64,000 nt of DNA from CAVYXK01 sp963772445. GTDB taxonomy: Bacteria; Pseudomonadota; Alphaproteobacteria; Acetobacterales; Acetobacteraceae. The translations under genes were made by a program, and so were the position numbers. This document shows, piece by piece, positions 18,620-27,543 of this stretch. The stretch lies in NCBI GenBank assembly GCA_963772445.1, contig CAVYXK010000019.1, positions 1,116,001 to 1,180,000 of the forward strand, read 5' to 3'. Numbering within the stretch: the stretch's first letter is position 1; every line of letters starts with the position of its first letter. The notes beneath the pieces were generated by a model. It had not been told where the DNA came from and did no database searches. It saw only the letters and a list, made by a program, of their open reading frames with translations.

Positions 18620-18872
18620 GCTGTGAATCAGGATGGCGGGGCTGGCCTGGGCCGGCCCCTATACCCCTTGCATCCACCGCGCCGCTGAGGCGGAAGTGGA
18701 TCGGCCACCCGCCGGGAGCAGCCCTCCGGCCCCGCGCCTGGAGCGCCTTCGCACGGATCAGCGCCCCGGTGGGGAGGCCGCGATGACAGTCCAGTAAGAG
18801 GTCGCGCCATCGAGCGCCCGTATAGGGAACGACCAGCATCGCGGTGGGCCTCAGTTCTATCCGGAGAGGTCA
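18620..18872 (+). ncRNA. IS110 5' noncoding region, candidate bridge RNA
   Basis: About 250 bases upstream of the IS110 recombinase carry no gene but several GC-rich inverted segments. In IS110-group elements the long left noncoding end is known to be transcribed as a bridge RNA whose loops pair with donor and target DNA. Location, length and orientation fit. The loops and exact ends cannot be fixed by eye. Confidence 0.35.
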
Positions 18873-20168
18873 ATGAGTGCAGAACCATCAGCAATATCCG
18901 ACACTGAACCCGCCTGGTTCGTCGGCTTCGATTGGGGCAGCGAGAAGCATCGCATTTCGCTGTTCGACAACACTGGTAGCCTGATCGGCCGTCACGACCC
19001 GGGCCACAGCGCCACGGCCTATGCCGAGCTCGGCGACTGGCTGCTGCGCACCACCCAGGCGCAGCCCGGCGAGATCGCCGTCGCCATCGAGACCTCGCAC
19101 GGCCCCGCGGTCGATGCGCTGATCGATCGCGGCTTTCGCACCTTCGCCATCAATCCCAAGCAGCTCGACCGTTTCCGCGATCGTTACAACATCGCCGGGG
19201 CGAAGGATGATACGCGTGATGCCGACACGCTCGGTCGCAGCCTGCGCACCGACCGCGCCGCGTTCCGCGAACTCAGTCCGTCCAACCCGCTGATCGTCCG
19301 GTTGCGCGAGGCTACCCGCCTGGCCAGCGAGCTGACCCGCGATCGCGTCCGGCTGACCAGCCGGATGCGCGAGCAACTGTGGCGCTATTACCCGCAGATC
19401 CTGTCCCTGGCCGATAACCTGGCCGACGCTTGGCTGCTCGAGCTGTGGCAACTCGCGCCGACCCCGGCCAAGGGCGCCAGGCTGCACAAGGAGACCATCG
19501 CCCGCATCCTCAAGGCGCATCATGTCAGAAGGTTGAATGCCGATCAGGTCTGTGGCGTCCTTGAGGAAGCGCCGCTGCCTGCAGGCCCCGGCGCCACCGA
19601 GGCGGCCACCGGCCATATCCGCAGCCTGGTGCCGCGCATCCGCCTGCTCAACCGGCAGATCAAGGCCGTGCATGCCGAGATCGAGGCGCTCTGTACCCAG
19701 TTGGCCGGTTCGCAGGTGATCGAGCCCGGGGAGAGCGTGCCGGGGCAGAGCCCCGAGCAGCGCGACGTGGCGATCCTGCACTCCGTGCCAGGAATTGGAA
19801 GGATCGTCCTCGCCACGCTGCTCGCCGAGGCCACTGAACCTCTGCGCCGACGAGATTACCATGCCCTGCGCGCCTTGGCAGGCCAGGCACCGGTCACCAA
19901 ACGCAGCGGCAAAAGCTGTTTCGTGCAGCGCCGGCTGGCCTGCAACAAGCGGCTGGCCAATGCGATGTACCAATGGGGAATGATCGCTCTGGTGCACGAT
20001 CCGCGGAGCAAACAGCGCTATGTCGCATTGCGGGCGCGCGGATGCAGCCACGGCAGGGCACTGCGCACTGTGGTCGATCGGCTGCTGAAGCTGGTCTGCA
20101 CCCTGCTGCAACGCCAGGTACTGTTCGATCCCAACTATACGTCAGCAACCAAGGCCGTCGTCGCGTAA
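18873..20168 (+). CDS. IS110-family recombinase (transposase)
   Basis: 431 residues. The N-terminal DEDD/RuvC-like domain has GFDWGSEKHRISLFD (Asp), VAIETSHGPA (Glu) and KDDTRDADTLGRSL (Asp pair). The C-terminal Transposase_20 domain has LHSVPGIGRIVLATLLAE and GQAPVTKRSGKS, which supplies the candidate serine. A coiled-coil segment lies between. It appears intact. IS110 enzymes cut and rejoin DNA guided by the element's bridge RNA and leave no clear terminal inverted repeats. Confidence 0.9.
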   Translation: MSAEPSAISDTEPAWFVGFDWGSEKHRISLFDNTGSLIGRHDPGHSATAYAELGDWLLRTTQAQPGEIAVAIETSHGPAVDALIDRGFRTFAINPKQLDRFRDRYNIAGAKDDTRDADTLGRSLRTDRAAFRELSPSNPLIVRLREATRLASELTRDRVRLTSRMREQLWRYYPQILSLADNLADAWLLELWQLAPTPAKGARLHKETIARILKAHHVRRLNADQVCGVLEEAPLPAGPGATEAATGHIRSLVPRIRLLNRQIKAVHAEIEALCTQLAGSQVIEPGESVPGQSPEQRDVAILHSVPGIGRIVLATLLAEATEPLRRRDYHALRALAGQAPVTKRSGKSCFVQRRLACNKRLANAMYQWGMIALVHDPRSKQRYVALRARGCSHGRALRTVVDRLLKLVCTLLQRQVLFDPNYTSATKAVVA

Positions 20169-20280
20169 GCCGCGCTTGGGGAAAGCACACCCACCTCACA
20201 AGGCCAAAAACCACATGACCGTTTCTTGGTTCGGCTGGAGCGCCGTTTCTTCGTCCCGGCCTGCGCACGCACGGCCGCAG

Positions 20281-20342
20281 CGCGCACGGCCGCGGTCAAG
20301 GATGGCCCGCAGGCCACCGCCGAAGGCGGCGCGCAGCGTCCT
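20281..20342 (+). repeat. Hairpin split by the group II intron
   Basis: GGTCAAGGA (20294-20302) is the perfect inverse of TCCT (20339-20342) joined to TGACC (22232-22236) once the intron is removed. The arms extend outward with CGCGCACGGC against GCCGTTGCGCG with small gaps. The restored stem-loop resembles the terminator-type target of class C introns. Confidence 0.7.
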
Positions 20343-22231
20343 GTGTGCCGGGCATGCCCGGCAGCCTGGGGGTGAAAGTCCCCTGTGCAACCTGATGGAG
20401 GTGAAGCACGAGCGAAGCGCAAGGGCGGAACCGCGAGGGACCGTCTGAAGGAAGCGTCGAGCGAAATCGCGTCCCGACGAACAGAAACCAGATATGAGGC
20501 AGCCATGATCGGACGAGCAAGCAGGACAGAGCGAAGTCCATATCCATCAAGGATCACGGCTGTAAATCTGGCGGGAGTGCGAGGAAGGCTGTCGGACTTA
20601 CCCCGGGAGATCTGTCGCGTGTCCCGTCCGGGACTGGGGTGGTCGCAAGATCACCCGAGCGCGCGGCAGAAGTCAGCAGAGGGCGTAGTAGGCCAGACCA
20701 TCGGCCGAAGGCCCGAACGGTCCCCGCAAGGGGTTGAAGGAGAGGGCGAGTAGCTTGGGCGTCTCATGGTCCCAGTAGCGGCCGCGAAGCCACGGCGAGT
20801 GGCGCTTCCTTCTGCCGGTCGAGGTGAAGCCTCAGGGCGGCCGAGGGCAAGCTGGCCGAAGCGACCACGGCGGCGTCCGAACCCGAAAGTCCGGTCATGA
20901 CCAGTACCCTGATGGAGGCAATCTGTGACCCGGACAACATAGCGTCAGCCGTGCGTGCGGTGATGCGCAACAAGGGTGCGCCCGGCGTCGACGGGATCAC
21001 CGTCCGACACCTGCCGGGCGTCCTGGAAGCGCACTGGCCGGAGATCGAAAATCAACTGCTTCAGGGGCGCTACCAGCCGCAACCGGTACGTCGGGTGCAA
21101 ATCCCGAAGCCGGCCGGAGGGACGCGCGACCTCGGCATTCCAACCGCGATTGACCGCGTGATCCAGCAGGCGGTGCTGCAGCGGCTGCAGCCGCTGTGGG
21201 ACCCGACATTCAGCGAGCATAGCTACGGCTTCCGGCCGGGCCGCTCGGCCCACCAAGCGGTGACACAGGCGCAAGCCTATGTCAGCGAAGGCTATCAGTT
21301 TGTCGTTGATCTTGACCTGGCGAAGTTCTTCGACCGAGTCAATCACGACCGGCTAATGGCTGCGGTGGCCGCGCGCGTGTCCGACCGGCGGGTGCTTCGG
21401 CTCATCCGGAGCTTTCTGACCGCCGGTGTGCTTCATGGCGGGCTATTCGAAGCGAGTCACGAGGGCACCCCGCAAGGTGGCCCGCTCTCGCCCTTGCTCT
21501 CGAATCTCGTGCTGGATGAACTGGATCGCGAACTCGAGCGCCGCGGCCATCGCTTCGTGCGCTACGCAGATGACTGCAATATCTACGTGCGCAGCGAGAC
21601 GGCTGGCCGGCGAGTGATGGCGAGCATCACCCGCTTCATCGAACGGCGTCTCAAGCTTCAGGTCAATGCGGAGAAGAGTGCCGTGGCTCATCCATGGCAA
21701 CGCTCCTTCCTCGGCTTTACGCTGACGGAGGAGAGCACGCCACGCCGACGCATCGCCGACAAGGCCGTCGTCCGGTTCAAAGACCGGGTGCGGAATTTGA
21801 CGGGACGCAACCGCGGGGTGAGCCTGTCGCGGATGATCGCCGACCTGAACCCGCTGCTGCGGGGATGGGCCGGCTATTTCGGCTTCAGCCAAGGACGTGA
21901 ATTGTCCTCACTGGACGGTTGGGTCCGGCGGCGCCTCCGTTGCGCCGCCTGGATTTAATGGAAGACCAGACCACGGCGCCTCGATGAACTGCGCCGCCTC
22001 GGCGTCTCCCGGCGGACGGCCTTCGCGGCCGTCATGAGCCCGCGGGGGCCGTGGCGCGTCAGCACGAGCGAGGCGCTACATCTCGGCTTCTCGAAGGCGC
22101 GCTTCCGCGGTCTCGGACTGGCCTCCATGGAGAGCGCTGGCCGGACCTAATCCGCCGAACCGCCGTGGTACGGACCCGTATGCCCGGTGGTGTGGGAGGG
22201 GCGGCATCGCGAGATGCCCCCCTATCCCGAT
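20343..22231 (+). mobile_element. Group II intron, 1.9 kb
   Basis: It begins GTGTG, the GUGYG consensus, at 20343. A structured 5' RNA of about 550 bases (GGGGTGAAAGTCCC is typical of domain I) is followed by the maturase in domain IV. The domain V-like stem ACCGCCGTGGTACGGACC and its partner CCCGGTGGTGTGGGAGG lie near 22158-22200. The intron ends ...CCCGAT at 22231. Excising these exact bases restores a perfect palindrome in the flanks, which independently supports both boundaries. Confidence 0.8.
20897..22150 (+). pseudogene. ltrA: Group II intron maturase/RT with an internal stop
   Basis: The reverse transcriptase contains KGAPGVDGITV, the catalytic FVVDLDLAKFFDRVNHDRL and RYADDCNIYV. It is read to a TAA at 21956-21958. 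The same frame then continues WKTRPRRLDELRRLGVSRR and GPWRVSTSEALHLGF to a stop at 22148, which is the usual maturase X-domain ending. The codon before WK is normally Gln (CAA), so a single C-to-T change probably created the stop. There is no HNH endonuclease domain. The shortened protein of 353 residues lacks the RNA-binding tail and may not support splicing. Confidence 0.8.
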
Positions 22232-22309
22232 TGACCGCCGTTGCGCGCGGCCATCCCCACCCGGTACCAGCCGGGAGGCAGGGAATGGCTCCGCCAGAGG
22301 CCCCCGGAA

Positions 22310-22404
22310 ACTAAAGAATGGTTGCAAACAGGAGGACAAAATGCCGTCCCATCAGGTGTCATAAACCCAAACACTCACCTGTCCACCAAACCGGGGCAGG
22401 TCCA
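22310..22404. mobile_element. Solitary IS3-type terminus
   Basis: CCGGGGCAGGTCCA (22391-22404) is the exact inverse of the IS3 end at 11586. The flanking bases inward also match briefly (CCAAA against TTTCG/TTTGG). No IS3 coding sequence adjoins it. The sequence from 22232 to 22510 otherwise shows no gene. Confidence 0.5.
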
Positions 22405-22511
22405 GAATGCGAGGCAAAGAAGCCGAGCTCGGCAGCGTTTGAGAACCGGTGCTGCGCGCCCCGAGCAGTCCCACGATCCCTCTGGCGGCACGCATCGCCG
22501 GTGGTGTCGGT

Positions 22512-23279
22512 TCAGCCGTAGGGCGAGAACGGGCTTTCCGTATATCCGACTTCCATCAAACACAGACCCTCGGCTGGTGCTGTGGGGCCGGCGGCTGCGC
22601 GATCGCAGGCGGCGAGCGCAGCGGCGATCCGCTCGATTGGCCAGCTTCCGTCGCCCACCAGTTTTAGTGTGCCGACCATGTTGCGTACTTGGTGATGCAG
22701 GAAGCTGCGCGCCTCCGCCATGACCTCGATCAGATCTCCCCGCCGTGTCACGTCGAGCCGATCGAGCGTGCGGAGCGCGCTCTTCCCCTGGCACGACGCG
22801 GCGCGAAAGCTGGTGAAATCGTGCCGGCCGAGCAGCGCTCGCGCGGCGCTCTGCATGGCGACAGGGTCGAGCGGAGCCGGTACGTGCCAAACCCGGCCAT
22901 TGAGCAGCGCCGGGCGCGCGCGACGGTTCAGTATCAGATACCGATAGCTGCGCCGGCTCGCCGAGAACCGGGCACTCCAGCCTCCTTCGGCCGGGGCGGT
23001 CTGCAGAACCACAACCGGGTGCGGTTTCATATGATAGTTCAGCGCTTCGCGCAGCCGGTCCCCGTCGATGGCACGATCGATCCACAATTCGACGATCTGT
23101 CCGGCGGCATGCACGCCGGCATCGGTCCGGCCGGCCGCCACGGTTCTGACGGGGGCTCCGCCGGCTAGGCGAGCAGCGGCGGTCTCCAGCACCTCCTGCA
23201 CTGACAAGCCGGAAGCCTGGCGTTGCCAGCCGACGAACGGCGAACCATCATATTCCAGCTTCAGCGCCCAACGCAGCAT
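22512..23279 (-). CDS. truA: tRNA pseudouridine(38-40) synthase TruA
   Basis: 255 residues. It starts LRWALKLEYDGSPFVGWQRQ after the ATG and has the catalytic aspartate in AAGRTDAGVHAAGQ. Later motifs are RRSYRYLILNR, GRHDFTSFRA and RSFLHHQVRNMVGTL. It isomerises uridines at positions 38-40 of the tRNA anticodon stem. The ATG at 23279 overlaps the fmt stop by one base (TGATG), which decides the start against longer in-frame options. It is the last gene of def-fmt-truA. Confidence 0.95.
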   Translation of the reverse strand: MLRWALKLEYDGSPFVGWQRQASGLSVQEVLETAAARLAGGAPVRTVAAGRTDAGVHAAGQIVELWIDRAIDGDRLREALNYHMKPHPVVVLQTAPAEGGWSARFSASRRSYRYLILNRRARPALLNGRVWHVPAPLDPVAMQSAARALLGRHDFTSFRAASCQGKSALRTLDRLDVTRRGDLIEVMAEARSFLHHQVRNMVGTLKLVGDGSWPIERIAAALAACDRAAAGPTAPAEGLCLMEVGYTESPFSPYG

Positions 23280-24184
23280 CAGCGGAGTTGCGTGCCGGCA
23301 GGCACCGGGTGGCCGCGCAGGAACGTCGCGGTATCCAGCGGGTCGCGCCCGGCAAGCTGTACCCGGCCCAGCCGTAACGCCCCCCGACCGCAAGCAACCA
23401 GCAAGGCATTGTCCAGCACGATACCTGGCGCCCCGCGCCCCGGCTCCGGCTTAGCCGCGAGCACCTTCAACACCGTGCCGCCCAATCGGGTGAACGTCCC
23501 CGGCCAGGGATCGAAAGCCCGTACCTGCCGGTCTATCACCTCAGCATCCCGCGACCAGTCAATCCGGCCGTCCTCACGGCTGAGCCGCGGCGCATAGGTG
23601 ACGCCCTCTGCAGGCTGTGGCACCGGCCGCGCGTCCTCCTCCGCCGCGCGCACGATCAGCCGTGCCCCGAGATCAGCCAGCACGTCGTGCAGCAAAGCGG
23701 CGGTCGCGCGGTGCGGTATCGGGACGGCTTCCGCCAGCAGCATCGGGCCGGTATCCAACCCCGCATCCATCTGCATGATGGTCACCCCGGTCCGCGTGTC
23801 GCCCGCGAGGATCGCCGCCTGAATCGGCGCCGCGCCACGCCAGCGGGGCAACAGACTCGCATGGATGTTCAAACACCCGCGTCGTGGCGCCCCAATCATC
23901 GGCGGTGGCAGGATCAGTCCATAGGCAGCCACCACGGCCGCATCCAGCCCAAGCGCGGCGAACGCATCGTGAGCCGCAGCATCGCCGCGCAGCCGTACCG
24001 GCGTGCACACCGGTAGGCCTAGCCGCTCGGCCGCCGCCTGCACCGGGCAGGGCCGCAGCGCATAGCCGCGCCCCGCCGGCCGCGGCGGCTGGCAATATAC
24101 CGCGGCGATGGTATGCCCCGCCCCATGCAGTGCGAGCAGCGCCGGCACTGCGAAATCGGGGCTGCCCATGAAGGCGAGCCGCAT
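23279..24184 (-). CDS. fmt: Methionyl-tRNA formyltransferase
   Basis: 301 residues, near the usual length. It begins MRLAFMGSPDFAVPALLALH; the active-site region CLNIHASLLPRWRGAAPIQA and the SREDGRIDWS linker are present, followed by the tRNA-binding C-terminal barrel. It formylates initiator Met-tRNA with 10-formyl-THF. It lies 7 bases after def and overlaps truA. Confidence 0.96.
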   Translation of the reverse strand: MRLAFMGSPDFAVPALLALHGAGHTIAAVYCQPPRPAGRGYALRPCPVQAAAERLGLPVCTPVRLRGDAAAHDAFAALGLDAAVVAAYGLILPPPMIGAPRRGCLNIHASLLPRWRGAAPIQAAILAGDTRTGVTIMQMDAGLDTGPMLLAEAVPIPHRATAALLHDVLADLGARLIVRAAEEDARPVPQPAEGVTYAPRLSREDGRIDWSRDAEVIDRQVRAFDPWPGTFTRLGGTVLKVLAAKPEPGRGAPGIVLDNALLVACGRGALRLGRVQLAGRDPLDTATFLRGHPVPAGTQLR

Positions 24185-24191
24185 CCCGCTC

Positions 24192-24746
24192 CTACCGCGC
24201 CCCAGCCTCTTCGCGCTTCTGACGCAGCTCCTTGGCGAGCCGCCGCAGGATCATGTTGCGCTTGAGACTGGACAGGTGATCGATGAACAGGATGCCGTCG
24301 AGATGGTCGATCTCATGCTGTAGGCAGGCCGCCAGCAGCCCGTCCGCCTCGATCTCCTGCCTGGCACCATCTTCGTCGAGATAGCGGACCTTGACCCGCG
24401 CCGGTCGCGTCACATCGGCATACTGACCTGGCAGCGACAGGCAGCCTTCCTCTCGCGTCGCCAGCTCCTCGCTAGTGGCAACCACCTCCGGGTTCACCAG
24501 AACGATCGGGGACGACTTTTCCCCCGGCATCAGATCGATCACGGTCACGCGCAGGCCGACGCCGATCTGCGGTGCGGCGAGACCAATCCCGGGGGCGCGG
24601 TACATCGTCGCCAGCATGCGTGGCAGCAGGTCGCGCACTACCGCCGCGTCCAACTCGGCGACCGGCCTGGCACGGGTTTTCAGTATCGGGTCAGGCGCGA
24701 GCAGGATCGGCAGGAATTCGCCCGCAGGGCTAATCATGTCGCGCAT
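24192..24746 (-). CDS. def: Peptide deformylase
   Basis: 184 residues. All three metal-site motifs are present: GIGLAAPQIGV, EEGCLSLPGQ (Cys ligand) and QHEIDHLDGILF (two His ligands and the catalytic Glu). It removes the N-formyl group from new proteins and so pairs with Fmt. The start at 24746 (MRDMISPAG) is chosen; a second ATG lies at 24737, while the longer frame to 24887 lacks conservation. Confidence 0.94.
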   Translation of the reverse strand: MRDMISPAGEFLPILLAPDPILKTRARPVAELDAAVVRDLLPRMLATMYRAPGIGLAAPQIGVGLRVTVIDLMPGEKSSPIVLVNPEVVATSEELATREEGCLSLPGQYADVTRPARVKVRYLDEDGARQEIEADGLLAACLQHEIDHLDGILFIDHLSSLKRNMILRRLAKELRQKREEAGAR

Positions 24747-24970
24747 GTAGCGCCGCGATCGCCGGCAATCAACGAGCCGGCGGAATTCCTGCGATGCACC
24801 CGGCCGGCGGCGCGCCGGGAAGGCTAGCGGGCGCTTGCCGGGGCCCGAGTAGTCCGCGGCTCTGTCTCGCCCCGCGACCTCTTGCAAGCGACCTGGCGAT
24901 TGCCAAAATTGGGTTTGTCGGGATGCCGCATGCGGGTCCCGGCAAGACGCCCCGCTCCGAGGAGGAGGCT

Positions 24971-25438
24971 ATGACCGCCCGCCTGTTCACCTCGCCGATG
25001 TTTCTGGGGTTCGACCATCTCGAGCAGATGCTCGAGCGGGCCTCGAAGACATCGGCCGACGGATATCCGCCATATAACATCGAGCAGACCGGCCCGAGCG
25101 GACTCAGGATCACGCTCGCGGTGGCAGGATTCACGATGAACGACTTGCAGATCACGCAGGAAGACAACCAACTGGTGATCCGTGGGCGACAGTCCGACGA
25201 CAACGAAGGGCGCGTGTTCCTGCACCGCGGCATCGCCGCGCGGCAGTTCCAGCGAGCCTTTGTGCTGGCGGAAGGCATCGAGGTGAAGGGAGCTTGGCTG
25301 GACAGCGGGTTGCTTCACATCGACCTCGTCCGCCCACAGCCCGAGCCGCGGGTAAAAACCATCGAGATCAATCGGCGGGACCCAACGAGCGGCAACGGCC
25401 AAGCCAAAGTGGTCGCGAGCAAACTCGAAAGGGGATGA
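24971..25438 (+). CDS. Small heat-shock protein, Hsp20/IbpA family
   Basis: 155 residues with an alpha-crystallin core: YNIEQTGPSGLRITLAVAGF, DLQITQEDNQLVIRGRQ, the HRGIAARQFQRAFVLAEGIEV stretch, then GLLHIDLVRPQPE. It is an ATP-independent holdase. The ATG at 24971 follows GGAGGAGG. An imperfect CTTGCAA...CCAAAAT pair at 24881-24909 could be a heat-shock sigma promoter. The DUF1150 gene follows 74 bases downstream, a common alphaproteobacterial arrangement. Confidence 0.92.
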   Translation: MTARLFTSPMFLGFDHLEQMLERASKTSADGYPPYNIEQTGPSGLRITLAVAGFTMNDLQITQEDNQLVIRGRQSDDNEGRVFLHRGIAARQFQRAFVLAEGIEVKGAWLDSGLLHIDLVRPQPEPRVKTIEINRRDPTSGNGQAKVVASKLERG

Positions 25439-25512
25439 GACGGTCGAGCGGCAGAACCGCTAACTAGGACGCCACGGCGCTGCAACAGCGGGCCGGACGC
25501 AAGGAGACAACG

Positions 25513-25776
25513 ATGAACATGAACGCAAACGAAGACGGCAGCCGGAAGAGCGGTGCAAGCGGACCGGTGGGCTTCGATATCCGCCATCTGACCGAGACCC
25601 AGCTCGCTCAGCTCGGACTGACGCAGATTGCCTATGTGCGACAGGTGGTGGTCGATGGCGCGCCCGGGTTCGCCATCCATGCTGCCGACGGTACTCCGAT
25701 GGCGCTCACAGCAGATCGCGACGTGGCAGTTGCCGCGATCCTGCAGCACGAGATGGTACCGGCACTAGTGCACTGA
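25513..25776 (+). CDS. DUF1150 family protein
   Basis: 87 residues. The core, LTETQLAQLGLTQIAYVRQV followed by FAIHAADGTPMALTADRDVA, matches the small DUF1150 family that usually follows Hsp20 genes in Alphaproteobacteria. Function is unknown; co-occurrence suggests a stress role. A ribosome site (AAGGAGA) lies just upstream. Confidence 0.85.
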   Translation: MNMNANEDGSRKSGASGPVGFDIRHLTETQLAQLGLTQIAYVRQVVVDGAPGFAIHAADGTPMALTADRDVAVAAILQHEMVPALVH

Positions 25777-25789
25777 GACTGCAAACAAA

Positions 25790-25812
25790 CCTCTCCCGCT
25801 TTGCGGGAGAGG
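25790..25812. terminator. Perfect hairpin, dispersed repeat, between convergent genes
   Basis: CCTCTCCCGC and GCGGGAGAGG form a perfect 10-bp stem with a TTT loop. A following GC-rich tail (to 25866) matches the tail of the repeat at 38278-38350. It lies between DUF1150 (plus) and soeC (minus) and could terminate both. Confidence 0.6.
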
Positions 25813-25866
25813 AGCTTGCTCCAAGCCTCGGCCCGTGGGTCGCCGAGCGGAGCGCGGTGGGTGAGG

Positions 25867-26814
25867 TCAAGCTGCACGGCCATAGTACAACGTGACAGTG
25901 TGGGTCGCCTGGGCAAAGAATAGCCAACGCTCGACATAGATGCCGAGGAGCGCCGCAATGGCGGCAAACGGGAACACCATTAAAGCGACCGGATTGCCGA
26001 GCGCGAGCCCCACAATCAGTAGGATCGCCGGCAACGCGAAGCCGATCGCCAGTACGATGGAGCGCAATCGCTCGCCGTGCTTGCGAGCGATCGCATAGCC
26101 CATCTCGCGCAGCAGATAATTTTCCTCGGTGTGCGGTGCCTCTAGCTCCCGCACCAATCCGATTCTGCCTAGCCCTGTCGCGCTCTCGATCGTGGCGACC
26201 GGCGATGCGTGATCGATGACGCGCCAATAGGCGAGCTTCGCGACTGCTGCCGCCAAACAAAAAGCCACTGCCAGACCGGCGGCGATGCGGCCGGGTCCGA
26301 TGTCCCAGAACGTGGCCGTCGCAGCCAGGCAGGTGGCGCCGCTGAACAGCGCGAGTAGTAGAAAATTGAGCGGCACCAACCAGTTATGCCATTGCCGGAT
26401 CGGCTTCAGCGAGGCATAGATCATCGCTTGGCAGATCACGGTCAGCGTGCCGCACAGTGCTGCCAGCAGCCCCAGCACGGTGGCAGCGACATTGCCTGGC
26501 TCGCCGAGTCCCCATGCGGCGACGAATCCCAGCGCCGGGAGATAGGTGATAAGAGAAGCGACCCCTTCGCGCGACAGCCAGGAGCTGCGCCATTGTGATA
26601 TCGCGCGCCAGGCGCGCTCGGGGTGGCCGAGATGCAGGGTCGATGCCAGCAGGCCGGCAGTCGCCAGCGCCAGCGCGATCAGTACGGCAAGAACGCCGAA
26701 CCAGCGGGCCGACGGCGTCAGCCCAACCGTGCCTAATACGCCGAGCCAGAACAGCACTCCGTATCCCGCGCCACTCGCGGTGGTCAGCAGGATGACCGAG
26801 AAGGCAGGATTCAT
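25867..26814 (-). CDS. soeC: Sulfite dehydrogenase membrane subunit SoeC
   Basis: 315 residues, about eight hydrophobic helices and no haem or metal motif, of the DmsC/NrfD-like anchor type. It begins NPAFSVILLTTASGAGYGVL after the ATG. The ATG at 26814 overlaps the soeB stop by four bases, which fixes the start. It anchors the SoeAB pair to the cytoplasmic face of the membrane and passes electrons to quinone. The Soe assignment depends on the neighbours. Confidence 0.8.
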   Translation of the reverse strand: MNPAFSVILLTTASGAGYGVLFWLGVLGTVGLTPSARWFGVLAVLIALALATAGLLASTLHLGHPERAWRAISQWRSSWLSREGVASLITYLPALGFVAAWGLGEPGNVAATVLGLLAALCGTLTVICQAMIYASLKPIRQWHNWLVPLNFLLLALFSGATCLAATATFWDIGPGRIAAGLAVAFCLAAAVAKLAYWRVIDHASPVATIESATGLGRIGLVRELEAPHTEENYLLREMGYAIARKHGERLRSIVLAIGFALPAILLIVGLALGNPVALMVFPFAAIAALLGIYVERWLFFAQATHTVTLYYGRAA

Positions 26815-27539
26815 CGGCTGAGCACGCGGTCGATCCACCGTAGCACCGAACCGGCAGGGCCGCTCGGCTCGGGTTCGGCCGCCGCCGTCACCTTGCGCTG
26901 GCGCGGCGGCAAGTACTTGTTCACCGGCTTATAGTCCATCTCCGGCATCAAGTCGTATCCGCCGCGCTCAGCCACAAGCCGCGAGACGGCGCTATCCGGA
27001 TCACCCAAGTCGCCGAAATGCCGTGCATGCGCCGGGCAGGTCGAGACACAGGCCGGCACTCTCTCGGCTTCCGGGATGTTCTCGTTGTAGATGCGGTCGA
27101 TGCAGAGCGTGCATTTCTTCATCACGCCCTCATCTTCGTCGAACTCGCGCGCACCGTATGGGCAGGCCCAGGAACACAGCTTGCATCCAATACAGATTTC
27201 GGTGTTGACCAGCACGATGCCGTCCTCGGCGCGTTTGTACGATGCGCCGGTGGGGCAGACGGTGACGCAGGCCGGCTCCTCGCAGTGCAGACAAGAGCGA
27301 GGGAAATGCACAGTGCGGCTGTCCGCGCCAGTGCCGGCCTCGTAGCTGTGCACGCGATTGAGCCACACGCCGTGGGGACGCTCTTGATAAGCGTTGAAAT
27401 CGGTCAACGGTGCGTAATGGCCGGACGTGTTCCACTCCTTGCAGTTCACCGCGCACGCGTGACAGCCGACGCAGGTATCCAGGTCGATGACGAGACCGAG
27501 TTTCTTCTGGCCAGGAATCTGGCGGGGGATGCTGGTCAT
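26811..27539 (-). CDS. soeB: Sulfite dehydrogenase iron-sulfur subunit SoeB
   Basis: 242 residues with four ferredoxin-type cysteine clusters: CVGCHACAVNCKEW, CLHCEEPACVTVCPTG, CIGCKLCSWACPYG and CTLC...CVSTCPAHA. They carry four 4Fe-4S centres linking the molybdenum subunit to the membrane subunit. The C-terminus (MPEMDYKPVNKYLPPR) matches what is known of SoeB. The ATG at 27539 is four bases after the soeA stop. Confidence 0.88.
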   Translation of the reverse strand: MTSIPRQIPGQKKLGLVIDLDTCVGCHACAVNCKEWNTSGHYAPLTDFNAYQERPHGVWLNRVHSYEAGTGADSRTVHFPRSCLHCEEPACVTVCPTGASYKRAEDGIVLVNTEICIGCKLCSWACPYGAREFDEDEGVMKKCTLCIDRIYNENIPEAERVPACVSTCPAHARHFGDLGDPDSAVSRLVAERGGYDLMPEMDYKPVNKYLPPRQRKVTAAAEPEPSGPAGSVLRWIDRVLSR

Positions 27540-27543
27540 GGCG

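Larger units (their letters stand above)
18600..20220 (+). mobile_element. IS110-family element (ends approximate)
   Basis: It consists of the long 5' noncoding end, the recombinase gene and a short 3' end. As usual for this family, no terminal inverted repeats or target duplication can be seen, so boundaries are estimates. It lies directly upstream of the hairpin that holds the group II intron. Confidence 0.6.

Noticed and set aside
18888..20111. 407-codon minus-strand frame opposite the IS110 recombinase
   Set aside because: Mirror of the recombinase frame; no domain or start signal.
22051..22314. Plus-strand frame across the intron end
   Set aside because: It is spread over intron domains V/VI and the exon; no motif, and the RNA structure explains the sequence.
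24824..25402. Minus-strand frame opposite Hsp20
   Set aside because: Antisense of the alpha-crystallin core.
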